DNA of 64,000 bases from Actinoplanes couchii (GCF_016862075.1 NZ_BOMG01000032.1:155203-219202), one strand, 5' to 3'; positions 9,164-17,529 are shown, numbered from the stretch's first letter. Notes: generated by a model from the sequence alone, not told the origin. Made by a program: numbers and translations.

Positions 9164-9895
9164 ATGTCTGAGCAGGCAGCGGGCCGTTTCTGGTCCGGAA
9201 TCGACGTTCCCAAGACCGTCGCCGGCACTCTCGCGGCCGTCTCGGCAGCCGTGCTGGGCTCCTTCCTGGGAGTCGCCGGCACCATCATCGGGGCCGCGCT
9301 GGCGAGCTTGATCAGTTCGATCGGCACGGAGGTCTACCACCGGTCGATCAACCACGGCACCAAACGGCTCCAGTCGGCGTTCGTGATCGCCCCCGCCGCG
9401 GTGGGCACCCCATCGGTGGAGGCGGCAGCCGAGGAGAAGGTGGAGGCCGCGGCCGAGGAGAAGCCCGGGCGGCACTTCCAGTGGGACAACATCCATTGGA
9501 AGCGGGTCGCCCTGATCACCGGCGCGTTCTTCGTGCTCGGCATGGGTGTGCTGACCACTGCCGAACTGTTCGCCGGGCGCTCGGCGGCCGACGTGACGAG
9601 CGGCCGCGAGACCGGCAGCCCCACCATCGTGTTCGACCGGGCCAGCGAGAACAGCAACGACGAGAAGGCGCCGGCTGTGACGCCGTCCGAGTCTCCGGCC
9701 GAGCAGAAGACCGAGCCGACCGAGGCCCCGGAGACCGCCGAGACAGGTGTCCCGGCCACCACCGAGCCCAGCCCGGCACCCACCGAACCGGCCGTGACCA
9801 CTCCGGCGGAGGAGCCGCTGGAGACCGGTGTCCCGGAGCAGGATCAGGAGCAGACCGAGGACGCCACCGGGGCAGTGAGCCAGGAGAGCGAGTGA
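9164..9895 (+). CDS. Hypothetical two-helix membrane protein with Pro/Glu/Thr-rich tail
   Basis: Not recognised as a named family. 243 residues from an ATG with a strong AGGAGG site. A glycine/alanine-rich helix (about residues 18-52, TLAAVSAAVLGSFLGVAG) is followed by a soluble stretch with two imperfect copies of EAAAEEKVEAAAEEKP. A second membrane helix lies near residues 112-135 (VALITGAFFVLGMGVLTTAEL). Beyond residue 150 the tail is low-complexity, rich in Pro, Glu and Thr (ETAETGVPATTEPSPAPTEP), as in surface-exposed stalks. Probably anchored in the cytoplasmic membrane with the tail outside. It stops two bases before the DinB-fold gene, so the two are likely translated together. Confidence 0.7.
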   Translation: MSEQAAGRFWSGIDVPKTVAGTLAAVSAAVLGSFLGVAGTIIGAALASLISSIGTEVYHRSINHGTKRLQSAFVIAPAAVGTPSVEAAAEEKVEAAAEEKPGRHFQWDNIHWKRVALITGAFFVLGMGVLTTAELFAGRSAADVTSGRETGSPTIVFDRASENSNDEKAPAVTPSESPAEQKTEPTEAPETAETGVPATTEPSPAPTEPAVTTPAEEPLETGVPEQDQEQTEDATGAVSQESE

Positions 9896-9897
9896 GC

Positions 9898-10398
9898 ATG
9901 GACGTCAGCGACATCCTGATCGACGGTTACGGCCGTCTGCCGGAGACCATCGAGGCAGCGGTCCGCGACCTCACCCCGGAACAGCTGCGCTGGGCGCCGA
10001 AACCGGGCGCCAACTCGATCGGCTGGCTGGTCTGGCACCTGACCCGGGTGCAGGACCACCACCTGACCGGGGTGATCGGCGGCGAGCAGATCTACGTGAC
10101 CGGCGACTGGGGCCCGCGGTTCGGGTTGACCACCGATCCGGACGACACCGGGTATGGGCACACCCCCGAACAGGTCGCGGCTGTGGCGCCGGCGAGCTGG
10201 CAGACCCTGGTGGAGTACTACGGCGCGGTGCACGACCGTACCGGCAAATGGGTCGGCACCCTGACCGCCGCCGACCTGGACCGGATCGTCGACCGCGACT
10301 GGGATCCGCCGGTGACCCTCGGGGTGCGCCTGGTCAGCGTGCTGGACGACGACGCCCAGCACGCCGGACAGGCGGCCTATCTGCGCGGACTTCTCTAG
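9898..10398 (+). CDS. DinB/DUF664-family putative metal-dependent enzyme
   Basis: 166 residues. The four-helix DinB fold is suggested by an N-terminal helix ending in WLVWHLTRVQDHH and a C-terminal helix DDDAQHAGQAAYLRG, which supply the three histidines that normally hold a divalent metal. Actinobacterial relatives include mycothiol- or bacillithiol-dependent transferases and maleylpyruvate isomerase-like proteins, so a thiol-transfer reaction is possible but unproven. The ATG at 9898 lies two bases after the membrane protein stop. The stop codon overlaps by three bases the stop of the convergent kinase gene. Confidence 0.8.
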   Translation: MDVSDILIDGYGRLPETIEAAVRDLTPEQLRWAPKPGANSIGWLVWHLTRVQDHHLTGVIGGEQIYVTGDWGPRFGLTTDPDDTGYGHTPEQVAAVAPASWQTLVEYYGAVHDRTGKWVGTLTAADLDRIVDRDWDPPVTLGVRLVSVLDDDAQHAGQAAYLRGLL

Positions 10399-11858
10399 AA
10401 GGACGCGGGTGCGGTGAAGGGCAGCCGGATCAGGAACCGGGTGTCGCCCGGCTGGGAGTGGACCTCGATGTCGCCGCCGTGCGTGTTGACCACGATGCGG
10501 TAGGAGATGTCGAGGCCCAGCCCGGTGCCCTCGCCCACCGGCTTGGTGGTGAAGAACGGCTCGAAGATGCGTTTGCGCACCTCGGGCGTGATCCCCGGCC
10601 CGCTGTCACCGACCGAGACGACGAGCTTGTCGTCCTCCTGGTAGGTGCGGATGGTGAGCGTCCCGGCGGCGTGCATGGCCTGGACCGCGTTGTCGATGAT
10701 GTTGGTCCACACCTGGTTGAGTTCGGCCGGGTGCGCCGGGATCTCGGGCAGCGTGCGGTCGTAGTCCTTGACCACCCGCACCCCGTCGCCGATCTTGTGA
10801 CCGAGCATGACCAGGGTGCTGTCCAGCCCGGTGTGCACGTCGATCCACTGGTGCGCGGAACGGTCCACGTGGGAGTACTGCTTCGCCGCGTGCACCAGGT
10901 TGGACACCCGGCCGGTGGCGTCCTCGATGTCGCTCATCAGCTGCTCGGTCTCCAGGGCGTAACCGATCCAGTGGATCGCCTGGTCCAGCAGTTCCGGGGA
11001 GGCCAGCCGGGTCTCCAGCTCGCTGAGGCAGTCGGTGTCGATGCCGCCCTGGGCGAAGACCGGCGCGATGTCCCAGCCCGCGGTGATCGACCGTTCCTCC
11101 ATCCACTCGCCGAGCTCGTCCTCCAGGTCGGCGACCTGCATGGCGGTCATCACCGGCGCCTTGGCGGCCCGTTCGATGACTTCCTCCTGCAGTTCCAGGA
11201 GGGCGACGAGCCGATCCGGGGCGACCTTGCCGGCCGCGAGCTTGCCGAGTTTCATCCGCATCGCGGCGACCCGCTGGCGCAGCGCGCTGGTGGCCCGGGA
11301 CGCCGCCGCGGCCGGGTTGTTCAGCTCGTGCATCAGCCCGGCGGAGAGCGCGCCGAGGGCGGACAGCCGCTGCCGTTCGCCGATCACCGCCTGGTTGTTG
11401 CGGATCCCGAGGGCGAGGCCTTCGAGCAGGTGGATCGCCATCGGGAACCAGTCGCGCATCAGCCCGCCGAAGTCCTCGGCGGAGACCACGAAGAACTCGG
11501 CGTCGGACAGCGCCCGCATCGACGCCATGTATTTGCGCGGCAGCCCCTCGTCGCGCAGGTACGCCTGGGTGGCGCCCATGTAGACGCCGCGCTGGTCGGT
11601 GCGGTTGGTGGTGACCTCGTCGTCGCCGACCCGGGTGGTCAGCGAGACCGCGCCGCTGAGCAGCACGAAGAACGACTCGGCCGGGTCGCCCTCGCGCACC
11701 ACCAGGCCACCGGAGCCGACCCGCATGGTGCAGCCGTGCTCGGCCAGCCAGGTCAGCTGCTCACCGGTCAGTTTCTCGAACAGGAACAGGGTCTTCAGAT
11801 CGTCCGGGGTGAGCCGGCCGGGCTCGCACGGCTCGATCACGATGGGCTCGACGGTCAT
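10395..11858 (-). CDS. Cyclic-nucleotide-binding-domain histidine kinase
   Basis: A 487-residue soluble sensor kinase. Residues 20-150 form a cNMP-binding/CRP-like beta-roll (VVREGDPAESFFVLLSGAVS). A HisKA region follows with phosphoacceptor His177 in AGLMHELNNPAAA, then a long helical spacer. The C-terminal HATPase domain has NIIDNAVQAM (N box), VGDSGPGI (G1), PFFTTK (F box) and GTGLGL (G2). There are no transmembrane helices, so the signal is intracellular: cAMP, cGMP, or another ligand if the pocket is degenerate. Its ATG overlaps the stop of the upstream receiver-flavoprotein by four bases, and its GGAGG site lies inside that gene, so the two are translationally coupled and probably partners. 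Confidence 0.9.
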   Translation of the reverse strand: MTVEPIVIEPCEPGRLTPDDLKTLFLFEKLTGEQLTWLAEHGCTMRVGSGGLVVREGDPAESFFVLLSGAVSLTTRVGDDEVTTNRTDQRGVYMGATQAYLRDEGLPRKYMASMRALSDAEFFVVSAEDFGGLMRDWFPMAIHLLEGLALGIRNNQAVIGERQRLSALGALSAGLMHELNNPAAAASRATSALRQRVAAMRMKLGKLAAGKVAPDRLVALLELQEEVIERAAKAPVMTAMQVADLEDELGEWMEERSITAGWDIAPVFAQGGIDTDCLSELETRLASPELLDQAIHWIGYALETEQLMSDIEDATGRVSNLVHAAKQYSHVDRSAHQWIDVHTGLDSTLVMLGHKIGDGVRVVKDYDRTLPEIPAHPAELNQVWTNIIDNAVQAMHAAGTLTIRTYQEDDKLVVSVGDSGPGITPEVRKRIFEPFFTTKPVGEGTGLGLDISYRIVVNTHGGDIEVHSQPGDTRFLIRLPFTAPASF

Positions 11859-13513
11859 TGCGCCTCCAGATAGCGGTGGACCAGCGCGACGGCCATCGCA
11901 CCCTCACCGACCGCCGAGGCCACCCGTTTCACCGAGCTGGCCCGGACGTCGCCGGCCGCGAAGATGCCGGGGACACTGCTCTCCAGATAGAACGGATCCC
12001 GGTCCCGATCCCATCCCCGCGGGCGCTCCCCGTTCAGAAGAAGGTCGGTGCCGGTCCGGATGAAGCCCTTGTCGTCGCGGAGCAGGGTTTCGCCGAGCCA
12101 GTCGGTCCGCGGCTCGGCCCCGATGAAGACGAACAGGTAACCGCACTCGACGGTGGCCTTCGTGCCGTCCTTGCTGTCACAGATGGTGATCGCCTGCAGG
12201 TGGCCGTCGCCCTGCGCGCCGATCACCTCGCAGCGGGTCCGGACCTCGATGTTCGCCACCGCGGCCAGCTGCTGGATCAGGTAGTACGACATCGACGACT
12301 CCAGCGAGTCCCCACGGACCAGCAGAGTGACCCGGTTGGCGTACCGCGCGAAGAACAGCGCCGCCTGCCCGGCCGAGTTGGCGCCGCCCACGATGTAGAC
12401 GTCGGTGCCGGAACAGGCCGGGCCCTCGGTGGCGGCCGAGCCGTAGAACACGCCCGAGCCGGTCAGCCCGGCCACCCCCTCGGCCAGCAGCGGCCGGTAG
12501 GAGACGCCGGTGGCCAGCAGGATCGCGTGCGCGGAGATCTCACCGCCGTCGGCGAACGTCAGGGTCCGGGCCGAACCGTCGGCCCGCAGCCCGACGACCT
12601 CCCGGGTGGTCAGCGTCTCGGCCGCGAACTTGTCGGCCTGCCGCCGGGCCCGGTCGGTGAGCTGCGCGCCGGAGATGCCGTCCGGGAAGCCCAGATAGTT
12701 CTCGATCCGGGAACTCTGGCCGGCCTGCCCGCCGACCGCCTGCCGCTCGATCAGCAGCGTCTTCAGGCCCTCCGACCCGCCGTAGACCGCGGCGCCCAGC
12801 CCGGCCGGGCCGCCGCCGACGATGACCAGGTCGTAGAAGTCCCGGTCCGGAACGGTGGAGAGCCCGGCCACCTCGGCGACCTGCTGCACCGTCGGATGCG
12901 GCAGGGCCCGGCCCTCGGCGGTCACCACCATCGGCACCGACTCCGGCCCGAAGCCGGCGGCCTCCAGCAGCCGGCGGCCCTCCGGCTCGTCGGCGCCGAA
13001 ATACTTGTACGGCACCAGGTTGCGGGCCAGGAAGTCCCGGATCTGGAAGGACGGTTCGCTCCACCGGTGCCCGACCACCCGGATGCCGGGCAGTTCCTGG
13101 TCGCCGCCGGCCTGCCAGGCGTCGAGCAGCGCATCGAGCACCGGATAGAGCTTCTCCTCCGGCGGATCCCACGGCTTGAGCAGGTAGTGGTCGACGTCGA
13201 CCACGTTGATCGCCTGGATCGCGGCGTCGGTGTCGGCGTAGGCGGTCAGCAGCGCCCGGCGAGCGTGCGGGAACAGGTCCATCGCCTGCTCCAGGAACTC
13301 GATGCCGTTCATCTGCGGCATCCGGTAGTCGGCGAGGATCACCGCCACCCGGTCGCCGCGCAGTTTCAGCTCGCGCAGCGCCTCCAGGGCTTCGTCGCCG
13401 GAGGACGCGCGGACGATCCGGTACCTGTCGGCGTAGCGTCGGCGCAGGTCGCGGGCGATGGCCCGGGAGACGGACGGGTCGTCGTCGACCGTGAGGATCG
13501 CGGCTTGGCCCAT
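11855..13513 (-). CDS. Response regulator receiver fused to thioredoxin-reductase-like flavoprotein
   Basis: 552 residues in three parts. Residues 1-130 are a receiver domain with acidic residues 10-12 and phospho-acceptor Asp62 in LADYRMPQMNG. About 140-215 looks like a thioredoxin/glutaredoxin-type module (FLARNLVPYKYFGADEPEG) without an obvious CxxC. From about 225 there is a pyridine nucleotide-disulfide oxidoreductase with FAD motif VIVGGGPAGLGAAVYG, NADPH motif VYIVGGANSAGQAA and the terminal GIFAAGDVRASSVKR. At the place of the TrxR redox CxxC the sequence reads GSAATEGPACSG, so the disulfide pair is missing. It may therefore sense or alter NADPH/flavin redox state in response to phosphorylation. 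Partner kinase directly downstream; NAD kinase fusion 15 bases upstream. Confidence 0.9.
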   Translation of the reverse strand: MGQAAILTVDDDPSVSRAIARDLRRRYADRYRIVRASSGDEALEALRELKLRGDRVAVILADYRMPQMNGIEFLEQAMDLFPHARRALLTAYADTDAAIQAINVVDVDHYLLKPWDPPEEKLYPVLDALLDAWQAGGDQELPGIRVVGHRWSEPSFQIRDFLARNLVPYKYFGADEPEGRRLLEAAGFGPESVPMVVTAEGRALPHPTVQQVAEVAGLSTVPDRDFYDLVIVGGGPAGLGAAVYGGSEGLKTLLIERQAVGGQAGQSSRIENYLGFPDGISGAQLTDRARRQADKFAAETLTTREVVGLRADGSARTLTFADGGEISAHAILLATGVSYRPLLAEGVAGLTGSGVFYGSAATEGPACSGTDVYIVGGANSAGQAALFFARYANRVTLLVRGDSLESSMSYYLIQQLAAVANIEVRTRCEVIGAQGDGHLQAITICDSKDGTKATVECGYLFVFIGAEPRTDWLGETLLRDDKGFIRTGTDLLLNGERPRGWDRDRDPFYLESSVPGIFAAGDVRASSVKRVASAVGEGAMAVALVHRYLEAQ

Positions 13514-13528
13514 GTTCTGGTTCGTCCT

Positions 13529-14668
13529 TCAGCTCTGGGGGTTACGCTGGAGATAGTTCTGAATGTACGGACAAGTCGCTTTTATCTCGATGTCGCGGTC
13601 GCGGGCGTCGGCGAGAGCCGAGGCGGCCAGGCGGCTCGCCAGCCCCCGGCCGGAGAACGCCTGATCGACCTCGGTGTTCAACAGCTCGATCTGCCCGGCT
13701 CTCCGGACGTAGGCGAGATTGCCGACCGCCTCACCACCGAGCTGCACCTCGTAACGCTGCCGCTCGAAGTTGTCGACCACCACCGCATCGGACGGATCGT
13801 GCGCGACCGCCGACGCGCTGCCCTCCACCCGCAGCTTGCGCCGGGCCCGCTCGTAGAACGACGTGCGACCGAACCGGATCACCTTCGCGGCGGCCGGCAC
13901 CGGGGTGATCTCCAGCCGGTAACCGGGCGTGGCATACCCCTCGATGATCCCGTCCACCTCGATAGCCAGCCGGCCGCTGGTCGGCAACACATCCAGGCTG
14001 AGCTGCTCGGACGTGTCCAGCACCAGGGACCTGTTGAACGACGAGTGGGCGGCCGCCGCGGACACGATCAGCGCCTCCACGTTCGGCGACACGATCGGGC
14101 CACCGGCCGAGAAGCTGTACGCCGTCGACCCGGTCGGCGTGGAGACGATCACCGCGTCGGCGGCATAGTTGACGAACCCGCTGCCCTCGACCCGGATCCC
14201 GACCGCGGCCAGCCCCTCCCCCGGCACCCGCACCAGCGCGACGTCGTTGAAGGCGGACACCTCACGCCCGTCCGGCAGCACCGTGCGCACCGCGGTCCGC
14301 GTCTCGACCTTGTAATCGTGCTCGTCGATCGCGGTCAGCGCCTCGTTGAGCGCCGGCAGATCCACCTCGGCGAGGAACCCCAGCCGGCCGACGTTGACCC
14401 CGAGCACCGGAGTCTCCCGCCCCTCGACCAGACGCATCGTGCGCAACATCGTGCCGTCGCCACCCAGGCTGACCAGCAGCCCGGCCCGATCCACCATCTC
14501 CGGCGCCTCGACCGCCTCGGCCGTGCACCCGCTGATCCGGCTCACCTCGTCGGGCAGCCCCAGCACGGTCACCCCACGCGCCTCGGCCCACCCGGTGATC
14601 GCCTCGATGGCGGCCCCGCAATCCCGCCGCGGATGCAGCACCAGCCCGACGACCTTGACCATACCCAT
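13529..14668 (-). CDS. NAD kinase fused to a C-terminal GNAT-like acetyltransferase domain
   Basis: 379 residues. The first 290 are an ATP-NAD kinase: SLGGDGTML (GGDG motif), VNVGRLGFLAE, FNDVALVR (NE/D position) and the phosphate-binding TPTGSTAYSFSAGGPI. It should convert NAD+ to NADP+. After a short linker, residues 292-379 match the small YidJ/YjdJ-type GNAT fold: RYEVQLGGEAVGNLAYV, the acetyl-CoA-loop-like DQAFSGRGLASRL, and CPYIQNYLQRNP. Typical NAD kinases stop near residue 290-300, so this is a genuine gene fusion in one frame. It is followed after 15 bases by the NADPH-dependent-type receiver-flavoprotein, which suggests a redox-linked operon. The start could also be the second Met (14662). 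Confidence 0.88.
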   Translation of the reverse strand: MGMVKVVGLVLHPRRDCGAAIEAITGWAEARGVTVLGLPDEVSRISGCTAEAVEAPEMVDRAGLLVSLGGDGTMLRTMRLVEGRETPVLGVNVGRLGFLAEVDLPALNEALTAIDEHDYKVETRTAVRTVLPDGREVSAFNDVALVRVPGEGLAAVGIRVEGSGFVNYAADAVIVSTPTGSTAYSFSAGGPIVSPNVEALIVSAAAAHSSFNRSLVLDTSEQLSLDVLPTSGRLAIEVDGIIEGYATPGYRLEITPVPAAAKVIRFGRTSFYERARRKLRVEGSASAVAHDPSDAVVVDNFERQRYEVQLGGEAVGNLAYVRRAGQIELLNTEVDQAFSGRGLASRLAASALADARDRDIEIKATCPYIQNYLQRNPQS

Positions 14669-14862
14669 GGATCCCAGCCTTGCATGCCGGGCCCGGTTTC
14701 GGCGACCACGTCAGAGCCACCCCGACAAACCACCCATATTGTACGTTCCAGGAGGTCCCCGCCAATTCCACGAGTCCCCTGGCGGCCACGCGAGGCCCGC
14801 CCCCCTCCAGACCGCCCGGCGACCGCCGGGCCGGACGCGGTGGTCACCGGCACTCGGGCGGC

Positions 14863-15915
14863 TCAGGCGCTCCGGGTGGCTGTTACCAGGAAGCGGTCGG
14901 GGACGTCCTCGTACGTCGTCAGCGTCCAGTTCGCGCCGGCCAGCAGCGGGCCGAGTCGTTCCGCGCTCAGCGGCTCACCCGGGCGCAGGGTCCGGCCGTG
15001 CTTGGCGGCCAACTGGGCCCGGCCGAGCGGCTGGAAGATCACCAGGGTTCCGCCGGGCCTGGTCACCCGGGCGAGTTCCCGCAGGCCGGCGACCGGATCG
15101 GGCAGGTGGTGGACCAGTCCGGCGGCGAAGACCACATCCGCGGCGCCGTCGGCGATCGGCAGACGACGGGCGTCGGCCAGCACCAGGTCGGCACAGTCAC
15201 CCCGCCCGGCCGCACGGGCGGCGGCCAGCATGTCCGGCGTCAGGTCCAGCCCGAGCACCCGCCCACCGGGCCCGACGGCGGCGGACAGCGCCGGCAGGGC
15301 GCGGCCGGTGCCGCAGCCCACGTCCAGGACGACGTCGCCGGGGCGGACTCCGGCCAGGCGGACCGCCTCGCGGTAGCGGGGCATGTCGTCGCCGAAGCGG
15401 GTGTCCCACTCGGCGGCCCGGGCGGCGAAGAAGGCCTGGCTCTCGGCCCGGTACCAGCGTTCCACGTCGGCCAGGTCGGGGTGCAGGTGGCGGATCACCG
15501 GCCAGTCCGGATCGCGGTGGTCGATGACCACCTGGGCCCGGCCCTCGCCGTCGCCCTCGGCGAACCGGTGCCGGGGGCCGCCGCGGAGAAAGACCAGGAT
15601 CTGGTCGGTGGCCGGCTCCAGGACGTTCAGCGCGGAGTCGAACATGCCGCCGCCGGGACCGATCAGACCCAGGACGGCGTCGACGTTCCAGGCGCGGGCG
15701 GCGGCCGGGAAGGCGGCGGCCAGCCGGGCGGCGAACGCGGCGGCGGCACCCGGATCGCCGCCGTCGACGATCACGGTGAGCGGGGCACGCGGCGCCAGGA
15801 CCTCGGCGAGCAGTGCGGTGACTTCGGTGATGCGTTCCGGCACGAGCCCAGCATGACGGGGTCGGTGTGACGTGCGCAACATCATGTCAGGTGCAGTTTT
15901 GTCCCGTTTCATCAC
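14863..15915 (-). CDS. SAM-dependent methyltransferase with N-terminal kinase-like domain
   Basis: About 350 residues. The second half is a class I methyltransferase: VVLDVGCGTGRALPAL (motif I), LGLDLTPDMLAAA, the acidic DGAADVVFAAGLVHHL and RPGGTLVIFQP. The first half (about residues 25-155) resembles a uridine-kinase-like P-loop domain by its layout, with TVIVDGGDPGAAAAF where a Walker A would stand, and RHLHPDLADVE at its end. It lacks GK[ST] and so probably does not bind ATP. The substrate is unknown. Translation could start at the first Met used here, at Met 11-12 (MMLRTSHRP), or at a later valine codon. It is 195 bases upstream of the NAD kinase fusion on the same strand, perhaps a separate transcript. 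Confidence 0.78.
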   Translation of the reverse strand: MMKRDKTAPDMMLRTSHRPRHAGLVPERITEVTALLAEVLAPRAPLTVIVDGGDPGAAAAFAARLAAAFPAAARAWNVDAVLGLIGPGGGMFDSALNVLEPATDQILVFLRGGPRHRFAEGDGEGRAQVVIDHRDPDWPVIRHLHPDLADVERWYRAESQAFFAARAAEWDTRFGDDMPRYREAVRLAGVRPGDVVLDVGCGTGRALPALSAAVGPGGRVLGLDLTPDMLAAARAAGRGDCADLVLADARRLPIADGAADVVFAAGLVHHLPDPVAGLRELARVTRPGGTLVIFQPLGRAQLAAKHGRTLRPGEPLSAERLGPLLAGANWTLTTYEDVPDRFLVTATRSA

Positions 15916-15940
15916 CGGAAACCACCCGAAGCGAGCAGTC

Positions 15941-16492
15941 CTACCGTGGCTCGGCCGGCCACTCGGACGCGAGCACCGCCCAGATCTCCGTGTCGTTGCG
16001 GCGGCCCTGCCACGGGTAGGCCTCGCGGAGCAGCGCCTCCCGGGTCATGCCGAGCCGCCGGGCGACGTTCGAACTGTCGACGTTGAGCGGGTTGCAGTGC
16101 CACTCGGCCCGGTGCAGGCCGCGCACGGTGAACGCCCAGTCGATCAGCACCCGCACCGCCCGGGTGATCAGGCCCCGGCCGGTCGCGGACGGCTCCAGCC
16201 AGACGCCGATCTCACAGTTGCCGACCTTGGTGTCGAAGGCCACGAACATGGTGCCGCCGACCAGGATGCCGTCCAGCCAGATCCCGAACAGGCGCTTGCC
16301 GTCCTGCGCCTGCCCGTCGGCGTACCGCTGCAGTGTCGCGGTGGCGCCCGCCAGATCGGCGCTGACACTGGCCCAGGGGATCCACGGGTCCACGGTCGCC
16401 CGGGCCCGGTCCATGTGGGCCAGGAACTCCTCGGCCTGCCACGGTTCGAGCGGGCGGAGCTGGGCACCTTCGGTCAACTCGATCGAGAACAC
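15941..16492 (-). CDS. GNAT acetyltransferase, RimJ/RimL-like
   Basis: 183 residues. It opens with LRPLEPWQAEEFLAHMDRAR and carries the beta-4/alpha-3 acetyl-CoA region EIGVWLEPSATGRGLITRAV, followed by WHCNPLNVDSSNVARRLGM and the end REAYPWQGRRNDTEIWAV. This layout is typical of RimJ/RimL/SpeG-type enzymes that acetylate protein N-termini or small amines. The stop lies 25 bases before the methyltransferase start on the same strand, so they may be co-transcribed. Its start faces the Acg-like gene across a 71-base divergent promoter. Confidence 0.85.
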   Translation of the reverse strand: MFSIELTEGAQLRPLEPWQAEEFLAHMDRARATVDPWIPWASVSADLAGATATLQRYADGQAQDGKRLFGIWLDGILVGGTMFVAFDTKVGNCEIGVWLEPSATGRGLITRAVRVLIDWAFTVRGLHRAEWHCNPLNVDSSNVARRLGMTREALLREAYPWQGRRNDTEIWAVLASEWPAEPR

Positions 16493-16513
16493 GAAGCAGA
16501 GCCTAACGATGAT

Positions 16514-16528
16514 AGGGCCGTTGGACCT
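16514..16528. promoter_or_regulatory. Candidate DosR/DevR-type box in the divergent promoter
   Basis: The arms AGGGCC and GGACCT with a three-base spacer form an inverted repeat with one mismatch. The complement reads AGGTCC-AAC-GGCCCT, similar to the degenerate NarL-family DosR/DevR motif (GGGACTTnnGGCCCT). It lies 35 bases before the Acg-like nitroreductase, a family controlled by DosR in mycobacteria. Position and half-sites are direct observation; the regulator is inferred. Confidence 0.4.
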
Positions 16529-16563
16529 TACCCGTCGCCGAGCGGAAGGCGCACGATCGGAGT

Positions 16564-17529
16564 ATGAACGAGAAAGACGAGGTCAAGCGGGCACTGGTCC
16601 AGGCGGCGGACGCGGCACGGTTCGCCCCGTCGATCCACAACACGCAGCCCTGGCGCTGGGTGGTCCAGGGCGATCGGCTGGAACTCTTCGGGGTCGCCGA
16701 GCGGCAGTTGCACGAGCAGGACCCGGGTGGGCACATGCTGTTGCTGAGCTGCGGGACCGCCCTGCACCACGCCCGGGTGGCGCTGGACGCCGAGGGCTGG
16801 CGGCACGAGGTGGACCGGCCGGCCGGCGAACCGCTCGCGGTGCTGCGCCCGGTCGAGCGGATCCCGGTCGCCCCGGAGGCCACCCGGCACTTCCAGATGC
16901 TGCAGGTACGGCGCACCGACCGGCGCACCGTCACCGACGAGCAGGTGCCCGAGGACACCCTGCGCCACCTGGTGAAGGTGACCGAACAGAACGGCGCCCG
17001 CCTGCACGTGCTCGGCCGCGACCAGGTGCTCGCGCTGGCCGTCGCGGCCGACCGGGCCCAGCACGCCGAGGACGGCGACGAGCGGATCGCGGCGGAGACC
17101 GCGGCCTGGGCCGGCGGCGACCGGCCGGACGGCACCGGCATCCCGGCGTCGGTGCTGCCCGAGGAGGTGCCGCTGACCACGGTGGCCGAGCGGGACTTCC
17201 ACACCACGGGCACCCTTCCGGCCGGGGACGGGCACGACGCGGCGGCGACGTACGCGGTGCTCTACGGCGAGGGTGACGAGGCCGAGGACTGGCTGCGCGG
17301 CGGCGAAGCGCTGAGCCGGCTGTGGCTGGCCGCGACCGAGCAGGCGGTGAGCCTGCTGCCACTGAGCGGCCCGGTGGAGATCCCGTTCACCCGGCAGACG
17401 CTGCGCCGGATGCTCGGCGACGTCGGTTTCCCCTACCTCGCGGTGCGGCTGGGCACCCTCGACCCGGCGACGTCGGCCCCGCCGAAGACCCCCCGGCTCC
17501 CGGCCGGGCAGGTCATCGACGTGGCGTGA
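16564..17529 (+). CDS. Acg-family FMN-binding nitroreductase-like protein
   Basis: 321 residues. The family hallmark RFAPSIHNTQPWRW is at residues 19-32, and the second half repeats the nitroreductase fold (TVAERDFHTTG, LWLAATEQAVSLLPLSGPVE, RRMLGDVGFPYLAVRLG). In mycobacteria such proteins (Acg, Rv3131) belong to the hypoxia/dormancy regulon, and may store FMN rather than act as reductases. A possible DosR-type box lies just upstream. It ends 15 bases from the stop of the convergent sulfatase-like gene. The family is clear; enzymatic activity is unknown. Confidence 0.87.
   Translation: MNEKDEVKRALVQAADAARFAPSIHNTQPWRWVVQGDRLELFGVAERQLHEQDPGGHMLLLSCGTALHHARVALDAEGWRHEVDRPAGEPLAVLRPVERIPVAPEATRHFQMLQVRRTDRRTVTDEQVPEDTLRHLVKVTEQNGARLHVLGRDQVLALAVAADRAQHAEDGDERIAAETAAWAGGDRPDGTGIPASVLPEEVPLTTVAERDFHTTGTLPAGDGHDAAATYAVLYGEGDEAEDWLRGGEALSRLWLAATEQAVSLLPLSGPVEIPFTRQTLRRMLGDVGFPYLAVRLGTLDPATSAPPKTPRLPAGQVIDVA

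Noticed and set aside
11855..13513. Calling the receiver fusion a true thioredoxin reductase
   Set aside because: The active-site CxxC is not present, so only homology, not the activity, is claimed.
11858..15376. Very long open frame (over 1100 codons) on the plus strand
   Set aside because: It is antisense to three well-supported genes and has no family motifs; an effect of high GC content.
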